DNA of 64,000 nt from a virus, in the IMG/VR virus record IMGVR_UViG_3300021957_008066, positions 1 to 64,000 of that record; one strand, given 5' to 3'. A model generated the notes under the pieces. That model saw only the letters and a program-made list of their open reading frames with translations. It had not been told where the DNA came from and ran no database searches. How positions within the stretch are numbered: the stretch's first letter is position 1; the number at the start of each line of letters is the position of its first letter. Shown here piece by piece: positions 59,248 through 64,000 of the stretch. The position numbers were made by a program, and so were the translations under genes.

Positions 59248-59603
59248 ATTTTCTGGTACACTCTCATATACGAGTAATCTGTATGTACAGGCTTCCACGC
59301 ATGGTTGAAGTCTCTAAAGAGCCACGCGACTTCATGTATTTCTTCTTCTGCTTTATCCCATTTTTCTGCGGTTTTACTAGAGTAAAATGTAATCTCCAAA
59401 TATCCATTCTTTACGATCGCTTTTGCTTCTCTCATGTATCCACGGTATAGATAGATGGATTTCAGATCTGTGTTTTTCTTATCCATAGTGTACGATACCA
59501 CATGGTGTTTAAATGTATCGAATGGTTTTTCCAGGTTGTCTTCCATGAGTATATACGCATCGTTATTTTTCTTTCGTCCGTAAAGACTGTGGTTGCTACC
59601 CAT
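59244..59603 (-). CDS. Putatively myristoylated protein, 119 aa
   Basis: Starts MGSNHSLYGRKK: Gly2 and Ser6 fit the N-myristoylation pattern, followed by basic residues that help membrane binding. The rest is mixed and unrecognised. Probably a peripheral membrane or virion matrix protein. Confidence 0.58.
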   Translation of the reverse strand: MGSNHSLYGRKKNNDAYILMEDNLEKPFDTFKHHVVSYTMDKKNTDLKSIYLYRGYMREAKAIVKNGYLEITFYSSKTAEKWDKAEEEIHEVAWLFRDFNHAWKPVHTDYSYMRVYQKI

Positions 59604-59649
59604 TTGACTGAAATATGTGTGTATAAATATATATTTCTACCTGCTAAAA

Positions 59650-59769
59650 ATGCTACCAGATCCCAAAGATATAGAGACAATTGATCCATATATGATGGCA
59701 ACTGTTACAACAATATCTGCATTATACTACATACTATCGACTATGGATATAGTGCCATGCGTATGTTAA
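59650..59769 (+). CDS. Micro-protein, 39 aa, single TM
   Basis: ATG at 59650 gives MLPDPKDIET, with one hydrophobic segment (residues 16-30). GTGTATAAATATATAT lies 13-28 nt upstream. It overlaps the next minus-strand gene end by 36 nt. Likely a small membrane protein. Confidence 0.45.
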   Translation: MLPDPKDIETIDPYMMATVTTISALYYILSTMDIVPCVC

Positions 59770-60138
59770 TATTCTTTCTAAAGCCATTGCACGTCTACAA
59801 TGATCAGGGCTGTCTAATTTTGCAAGTCTTGAATACATATTGTACTGTTGTTTCAAAGATGTGTAAACAATCCATCTGCGTATAGACGACTGTATTGTCA
59901 AAACAGCAGTCTTTTCGTGATCTTTCATGGGTGTTACCCCGTGGAGACGTAGCCATCTCTCCACACTATAATGGCATGTTTGCAACTGTTGAGGTGAAAA
60001 GCTACTTGCACACGCAAAAGCATGAGCCTCTGACCATAAATCACCCTCATTTGTAAGAAGGGCTTGTATTACCAGTTTTTCATATGTTTCCATTGCTTCT
60101 TCAAGTGTTATTTCAGCTCTCTGTGCTTGTGATGACAT
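59734..60138 (-). CDS. Helical protein with IQ-like motif, 134 aa
   Basis: Starts MSSQAQRAEI. Helical; TIQSSIRRWIVYTSL (residues 82-96) fits the start of an IQ calmodulin-binding motif (IQxxxR). A link to calcium-binding proteins in the window is speculative. Confidence 0.55.
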   Translation of the reverse strand: MSSQAQRAEITLEEAMETYEKLVIQALLTNEGDLWSEAHAFACASSFSPQQLQTCHYSVERWLRLHGVTPMKDHEKTAVLTIQSSIRRWIVYTSLKQQYNMYSRLAKLDSPDHCRRAMALERILTYAWHYIHSR

Positions 60139-60222
60139 TTAATACATGACTTATACATAAATAGGTGTGTAAACTTTTTAAAGAAAGAAAGATAGAGTAT
60201 ATCCACATCATCTTTTTGTAAA

Positions 60223-60864
60223 ATGAAATACTTCATTGTAACCTTATTGATCGTAGGTGCACAGTCAATTGAGCTTACACCCCAAACTTGGGATGATAAA
60301 ACAGCAGGGAAGTCTGTTTTCGTTAAGTTTTTCGCACCCTGGTGTGGTCATTGTAAACGCATGAAACCTGCTTGGGATGCTGTCATGGAAGAATTTGCAA
60401 GCTCTGACAGCATTCTTGTCGCCGATGTAGACTGTGTTGAAGCTGGAAAACCCTTATGTGATAAGGTGGGTGTAAAAGGGTTTCCTACCATTAAATATGG
60501 TGATCCTAATGATTTGCAGGACTATAAAGGTGGTAGAGAAAAAGACGACCTGTCGAGTTTCGCAGCTTCCCTTAAACCAGGATGCAAGACTGACACCCTG
60601 GAAAACTGTTCTGACGAAGAAAAGAAAGTCATCGAAGGTCTTAAAGGTAAAAGCTATGAAGCACTCAAAGAAATGATTTTGAATGAATCGAAAGAAAATG
60701 AACAAGTTCAGAAGGATTTCAAGGCTGAAGTAGATAAGCTTCAGACTATATTTATGGATCTTTCAAATGATAGGGACAAAAAAGTTCTGGACATAAAGGA
60801 ACGCTATAACATTGGACTCGTAAATCAAATTTTAAAAAAAACTGAGAGTAAAACAGATCTTTAA
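60223..60864 (+). CDS. Protein disulphide isomerase-like protein
   Basis: Secreted or ER-lumenal thioredoxin-fold protein of 213 aa. Signal peptide (1-14, ending GAQS), then FFAPWCGHCKRM with C41 and C44 (active-site CGHC) and a cis-Pro motif GFPT. A helical acidic/basic extension (residues 125-213) follows, as in ERp29-type or plant PDI-like proteins. The C-terminus KTDL is loosely like a KDEL retrieval signal. It would fold or rearrange disulphides in Cys-rich viral proteins such as the EGF-like one. Confidence 0.9.
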   Translation: MKYFIVTLLIVGAQSIELTPQTWDDKTAGKSVFVKFFAPWCGHCKRMKPAWDAVMEEFASSDSILVADVDCVEAGKPLCDKVGVKGFPTIKYGDPNDLQDYKGGREKDDLSSFAASLKPGCKTDTLENCSDEEKKVIEGLKGKSYEALKEMILNESKENEQVQKDFKAEVDKLQTIFMDLSNDRDKKVLDIKERYNIGLVNQILKKTESKTDL

Positions 60865-61685
60865 GCTATCATTTCTGCCTTTATCATTGGTTCTGGTGTA
60901 TAATCTATAAGTTCTATCCCCTCTACTTGCAAATCCTTCAATTCATCAGCTTCTCTTACAATGCTTAATTTTGGTAGTGGTTTAGGTATACGACCCAGTT
61001 GCTCTCTGACTGCTGATATGTGGTTTTCGTATATATGTGCATCCCCCAAGATAAGTCTCATGGTTCCAGCTTCCATACTGCACTCGTGAGCAATCAAGTG
61101 GGTCAGAAGTGCTGTGCTTGCAATGTTGAAGGGTACTCCAAGAAACAAATCTGCACTCCTTTGATACATTTGCACGTGTAGTGTGTTTTCGTGTACATAG
61201 AACTGGTAAAGTACATGACATGGCGGCAAAGATGCAGGTGTCCCGGGAGACCAGCCACATATGATATGTCTTCTAGATGCAGGGTCTTCTTTCAGTCCAT
61301 GCAGTAGTGTAGCTACCTGGTCTACCCCCTGACCAGTATAGTCTGTGTAGCAGTCCTTGTATTCGGCTCCAAAGTGCCTCCACAAAAAACCATATATACC
61401 ACCTGTGTCTACACCTTCTGTGTCGTATGCATCTGCATTCTTATCCCATATATGGACATTTTTATCCTTCAACTCTTGAACATTTGTAGACCCTCTCAGA
61501 AACCAAGCAAGTTCTTCTACAACTCCACGAAAGAATATTTTTTTAGTAGTCAGAGCAGGGAATCCTTCACGAAGGTCGTGTTCCAGAAATGCACCGAAAG
61601 TTGAATGGCACTTGGCATTACGTGTGTCACGAACAGGAGAACATAAGCATCGTTCCAACAAATGGAGGTACTGTTGCTCTATCAT
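60861..61685 (-). CDS. Thymidylate synthase (ThyA)
   Basis: Makes dTMP from dUMP with methylene-tetrahydrofolate. Signatures: C156 nucleophile in LPPCHV, QRSADLFLGVPFNIAS, and GDAHIYENH, plus the folate-side RDTRNA. Length 274 aa fits the single enzyme, without a DHFR fusion. The promoter element at 61711-61720 lies 25 nt upstream. Overlaps the PDI gene end by 4 nt. Complements the RNR genes for dNTP supply. Confidence 0.97.
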   Translation of the reverse strand: MIEQQYLHLLERCLCSPVRDTRNAKCHSTFGAFLEHDLREGFPALTTKKIFFRGVVEELAWFLRGSTNVQELKDKNVHIWDKNADAYDTEGVDTGGIYGFLWRHFGAEYKDCYTDYTGQGVDQVATLLHGLKEDPASRRHIICGWSPGTPASLPPCHVLYQFYVHENTLHVQMYQRSADLFLGVPFNIASTALLTHLIAHECSMEAGTMRLILGDAHIYENHISAVREQLGRIPKPLPKLSIVREADELKDLQVEGIELIDYTPEPMIKAEMIA

Positions 61686-61710
61686 AGTTTAAATAAGATT
61701 GGATTTGTTT

Positions 61711-61720
61711 ATACACCGTT
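61711..61720 (-). promoter_or_regulatory. ACGGTGTATA promoter element (ATACACCGTT on the + strand)
   Basis: Reads AACGGTGTAT on the minus strand, 25 nt before the ATG of thymidylate synthase. Confidence 0.6.
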
Positions 61721-62087
61721 ATGAAATAAAGTTTTTAGCATCCTTTACATTTTCTGTAATGTAGTATTGACAATTAGGACCAGTATATTTCATTATAAAT
61801 CCAACAGATCTGTGGTATTTTCTTGGTATAATTAAACTCACCTTACCCACATACAAGTTTAGTTTGTATTTTAGTTCACTAGCAAAGTTCCCAAAAGACC
61901 ATAATTTACGGAACCCTAGTGTTTCCAATTCACGAGTATCAATAGCTAGATTGAATTTATCATGTTCTACCGCTGCTTCAAATATGATCCTCATCAGGTT
62001 AAATGTACTATCGTCTATGGTGAGGATTTTAATGCGAAGAATATTATTCTTCCAAGTGGACTTGAAACTTTTTCCTTCGTAATCCAT
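61719..62087 (-). CDS. Hypothetical protein, 122 aa
   Basis: Starts MDYEGKSFKS (the Met at 62093 lies too close to the TATA box CTATAAAAGG on this strand). Alternating strand-helix pattern with FNLAIDTRELETLG that vaguely recalls STAS or similar folds. Unassigned. Confidence 0.5.
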   Translation of the reverse strand: MDYEGKSFKSTWKNNILRIKILTIDDSTFNLMRIIFEAAVEHDKFNLAIDTRELETLGFRKLWSFGNFASELKYKLNLYVGKVSLIIPRKYHRSVGFIMKYTGPNCQYYITENVKDAKNFIS

Positions 62088-62118
62088 TTGCATGGTGTAT
62101 AAGCCTTTTATAGTTGTT

Positions 62119-62352
62119 ATGAAAATGAATGCAAAGTGTGTTTATGCCAGGTTTATGTACGAAAAATGTAAACGGGGGAGGGGCGTGTGCCATGTTAAGA
62201 AGAGACTTTTGGAAGACTGTGAATACATTACAGGACCACACTATAAACTAAAACACACATTGCTAAATGATACACGTAAAAGTGGGGACACCACACACAG
62301 ACACCGAGGGCAGGACTCTAGAAATTATAGAAGTAGACCCAATGCTTGTTAA
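62119..62352 (+). CDS. Hypothetical Lys/Cys-rich protein, 77 aa
   Basis: Starts MKMNAKCVYA, with CKRGRGVCHVKKR. A weak TGGTGTATAAG element lies 20 nt upstream. It overlaps the next frame by 86 nt, so it may be shorter in reality. Function unknown. Confidence 0.35.
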   Translation: MKMNAKCVYARFMYEKCKRGRGVCHVKKRLLEDCEYITGPHYKLKHTLLNDTRKSGDTTHRHRGQDSRNYRSRPNAC

Positions 62353-62518
62353 CTATAAACAATTTGATACTATTATTATTAACGATGGTCATGAGCAACC
62401 GAATCTTAAGGTATTCGCTAATCTATGTAAAAAATCAAATACACGCCTACTAGTAAGTGGACACCAATCTACGACATTAGAAGAACTCAGAGACATTGCA
62501 GATATATATGAAGAATAA
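62267..62518 (+). CDS. Hypothetical protein, 83 aa
   Basis: Starts MIHVKVGTPH. Alpha/beta pattern with HEQPNLKVFANLCKK. Possible TATA ACTATAAACT about 20-30 nt upstream. Unassigned. Confidence 0.45.
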   Translation: MIHVKVGTPHTDTEGRTLEIIEVDPMLVNYKQFDTIIINDGHEQPNLKVFANLCKKSNTRLLVSGHQSTTLEELRDIADIYEE

Positions 62519-62553
62519 AGTTAGCTTCTGTTACTATATTAAATATACTAAGA

Positions 62554-62700
62554 CTAGCCTTTCATGCAACTGCCCTTTGAGTATGCTTTTTTACCTGGAG
62601 TTGGCTTATAACCAGACCAGCATCGTCCCTTCATCTTAGGTTTTGTCTTTGGTTTCATACGGGGTTTAGGTTTAGACTTAGGTTTCTTTACTTTAGGCAT
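62554..62700 (-). CDS. Small basic Lys/Pro protein with GRCWSGYKPTPGKKAYSKG motif, 48 aa
   Basis: ATG at 62700 gives MPKVKKPKSKPKPRMK with a tail KGRCWSGYKPTPGKKAYSKG. Extremely basic (about 40% Lys/Arg) with C27-W-x-G-Y and a final Cys; similar short basic tails recur in aquatic viruses and algae as I recall, but I cannot name the family. A TATA (GTATAAATC) is about 25 nt upstream. Could condense DNA or bind polyanions. Confidence 0.6.
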   Translation of the reverse strand: MPKVKKPKSKPKPRMKPKTKPKMKGRCWSGYKPTPGKKAYSKGSCMKG

Positions 62701-62722
62701 TTATAAAAAAATAACATGTGAT

Positions 62723-63268
62723 TTATACTTCACAAAATTTAGTTGTGTACTTCATAGGTCTGCCCTTTTCTGTCCACTCTTTGTTTTTTTTCTTGTAGTA
62801 CTTTCTGTAACTGCGAATTGCATCGACCTTTTTGTTCCTGTATACGACACACTCGTCTGGCATGGCGAGAGGAAATGGTGTGCACTTTGTTTTTTTTATT
62901 TTACCACATGCATTTTTAATCTCACGTGTCTCTAAAGGTGGATAGTACCCCAACTTCCTGAGAGCTACAAAATGAGCATGGCATTTGTGTATTTTCTTGT
63001 ATCTGCGTGTGTATTCTTGTGACAACTTGAAAGCAAACTTAATTGTGTATTCCCAGTTTTCCAATGTTTTTCTAACCCAGATAGCGGTGGGATGCCATTT
63101 ATGAGTAAGTTTGTATGGAGTAACACTGGCATTGTCCACAGGTGCACCACCTACATGTGCAGCAGTCCAAAGTAACTGTGCTGTCTCGAGTACCATCTTA
63201 ACCGCGTGGCGATTGCAGTACTTGCGGACATTCTTGCCATGTTTGCGATGGAGCAAAAAGAGATTCAT
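62723..63268 (-). CDS. Conserved phage/large-virus family protein (MNLF..KM..E..HP..MPDE type)
   Basis: The 181-aa protein fits a pattern found in bacteriophages and large viruses: MNLFLLHRKH, AVKMVLETAQLL, YKLTHKWHPTAIWVR, YTRRYKKIHKCH and the final PLAMPDECVV ... YRKYYKK. A nuclease or repair role has been proposed for some members, but I am not sure of it. The promoter element lies about 30 nt upstream. Function uncertain. Confidence 0.65.
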   Translation of the reverse strand: MNLFLLHRKHGKNVRKYCNRHAVKMVLETAQLLWTAAHVGGAPVDNASVTPYKLTHKWHPTAIWVRKTLENWEYTIKFAFKLSQEYTRRYKKIHKCHAHFVALRKLGYYPPLETREIKNACGKIKKTKCTPFPLAMPDECVVYRNKKVDAIRSYRKYYKKKNKEWTEKGRPMKYTTKFCEV

Positions 63269-63298
63269 TTTGTTGCGCTACGAATTCTAGAGAGGTTG

Positions 63299-63308
63299 TA
63301 TACACCGT
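63299..63308 (-). promoter_or_regulatory. ACGGTGTATA promoter element
   Basis: TATACACCGT on the plus strand, 30 nt before the ATG at 63268. Confidence 0.55.
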
Positions 63309-63625
63309 GCGCAAAGGTTCTCACAGACTATATCTGGTGTTTACTGTTTGACTCTATCCAAAAAGCTCAAAACGATGTGTCTGTATTGAAAATATGTGTC
63401 ATACATAAAATTATTTTATGACATGTCACACAGCATTCGAAACAGTCTAATTACGAATTTGTACATCTTTGAAGTATATATATGATCATTTTTGAAACAC
63501 CTAGATGCATGCGAAACTTAGCTGAGAAAACATCAAATTATTATTTTGTCTGAATATATCAAATTATGTATTGTTTCATGCGTCACCCTTTTGTAAGTTT
63601 GACATTTTCCAATGATATATTATAA
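63309..63625. other. Intergenic region, 317 nt, no gene seen
   Basis: No supported coding sequence. AT-rich, with a short perfect hairpin ATAAAATTATTTTAT near 63408. The rest has no obvious repeat. It is the longest gene-free stretch in the window and sits between two promoter elements, so it may hold regulatory sequence. Confidence 0.5.
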
Positions 63626-63635
63626 ACGGTGTATA
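63626..63635 (+). promoter_or_regulatory. ACGGTGTATA promoter element
   Basis: Copy followed by TAAG, 26 nt before the ATG of the RNR large subunit. Confidence 0.6.
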
Positions 63636-63661
63636 TAAGACCGTTAGATTTTCTAACCAAC

Positions 63662-64000
63662 ATGCTCGTTACCAAGAGAAATGGATCTACAGAACCCGCC
63701 TCCAAGGCTAAAGTACATCGCTTTTTAAGCCATGTGAGTGAAGGGAAGACGAATGGCTTGGTCGAAACTATCATGAAGGGCATTCCTTCGAATATATCAG
63801 CATCTCAGCTTAACACCTACTTTGCCAATACAGCTCAAGCAGCTGGATATGGACTTGTAGCTGGAAGGATTGAGATGATGGGTGTTCGTAAGCAGACCTC
63901 TTCAAGTTTCACTCAAGCCATGCTCAGCCTTCCTCTAGACCCAGGGTTCCATGATAAAGTTCTCAGTCTCCAGCTGGATGATCATATTATTCACAATAAC
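63662..64000 (+). CDS. Ribonucleotide reductase large subunit (class I R1), N-terminal part
   Basis: The first 113 residues, cut by the window end. Start MLVTKRNGSTEP, with the ATP-cone-like pattern (VTKRNG, HRFLSHVSEG) and GYGLVAGRIEMMGVRKQTSSSF, typical of R1. It catalyses ribonucleotide reduction with R2 (4616). The promoter element lies 26 nt upstream, as for other nucleotide genes here. Confidence 0.85.
   Translation, partial: MLVTKRNGSTEPASKAKVHRFLSHVSEGKTNGLVETIMKGIPSNISASQLNTYFANTAQAAGYGLVAGRIEMMGVRKQTSSSFTQAMLSLPLDPGFHDKVLSLQLDDHIIHNN

Noticed and set aside
63206-63421. 71-aa plus-strand frame
   Set aside because: Overlaps the start and promoter of the well-supported minus-strand gene, without own signals.
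1-64000. tRNA genes, introns, inteins and insertion sequences
   Set aside because: None could be recognised by eye; a tRNA scan was not possible, so absence is not proven.

Overview
The window is a gene-dense, AT-rich stretch of eukaryotic DNA-virus genome. About 83 genes lie on both strands with gaps usually under 60 nt, no introns were seen, and short TATA-type promoters sit 20-30 nt before most ATGs, often followed by TTAAATG. No double jelly-roll capsid gene of the Nucleocytoviricota type was seen. Instead there is a 743-aa protein that looks like an HK97-fold major capsid protein, a 422-aa portal-like protein, and several highly expressed capsid-like genes, alongside a viral histone H3, both ribonucleotide reductase subunits, thymidylate synthase and a PrimPol-type primase. 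The best fit is a mirusvirus-like (Duplodnaviria / Mirusviricota) virus of a marine protist. This is an inference from protein patterns read by eye, not from a search.

Layout. 1-9 kb: large membrane protein, TBC Rab-GAP, Spt16-like chromatin protein, ubiquitin protease, RNR small subunit, a CREST-like 7TM protein and membrane proteins. 9-19 kb: two putative capsid or cement proteins, an acidic EF-hand protein, Cys-rich proteins and an NlpC/P60-like enzyme. 19-25 kb: glycosylation block (GT61 enzyme and a 1002-aa LicD + GT34-like + GT64 + FkbM fusion) and an Arf-like GTPase. 25-33 kb: putative major capsid protein, ESCRT-III/CHMP4-like protein, HNH nuclease, membrane protein, portal. 33-40 kb: FYVE-PI3-kinase fusion, protein kinase, a 41-bp inverted repeat that is a candidate origin, more virion-like genes. 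40-53 kb: many small genes, RING protein, Alba-like protein, histone H3, Tudor-like protein, and a 1476-aa protein carrying OTU and Josephin-like deubiquitinase domains with SUMO-interaction-like motifs. 53-64 kb: tail-anchored coiled-coil protein, PrimPol, EGF-like protein, RING E3, HtrA-like protease, PDI, thymidylate synthase, RNR large subunit (cut by the window end).

How the genes work together. Four groups stand out. (a) An endomembrane-remodelling kit: Rab-GAP, Arf-like GTPase, FYVE-PI3K, ESCRT-III, and perhaps a SNARE-like tail-anchored protein. (b) A chromatin kit: histone H3, an Spt16 C-terminal module, an Alba-like protein and a Tudor-like protein. (c) A ubiquitin kit: USP, OTU + Josephin, two RING proteins. 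(d) A glycan and secretory kit: GT61, the four-domain enzyme, PDI, secreted EGF- and EF-hand proteins. A recurring promoter element, ACGGTGTATA, sits 20-30 nt before about a dozen genes enriched for nucleotide metabolism, replication and regulation. Capsid genes instead use TATATA-type boxes, which suggests two expression classes.

The most notable region-level signal is the virus-encoded endomembrane set combined with the candidate herpesvirus-like origin and the chromatin set. Functions below marked unknown are left unassigned.
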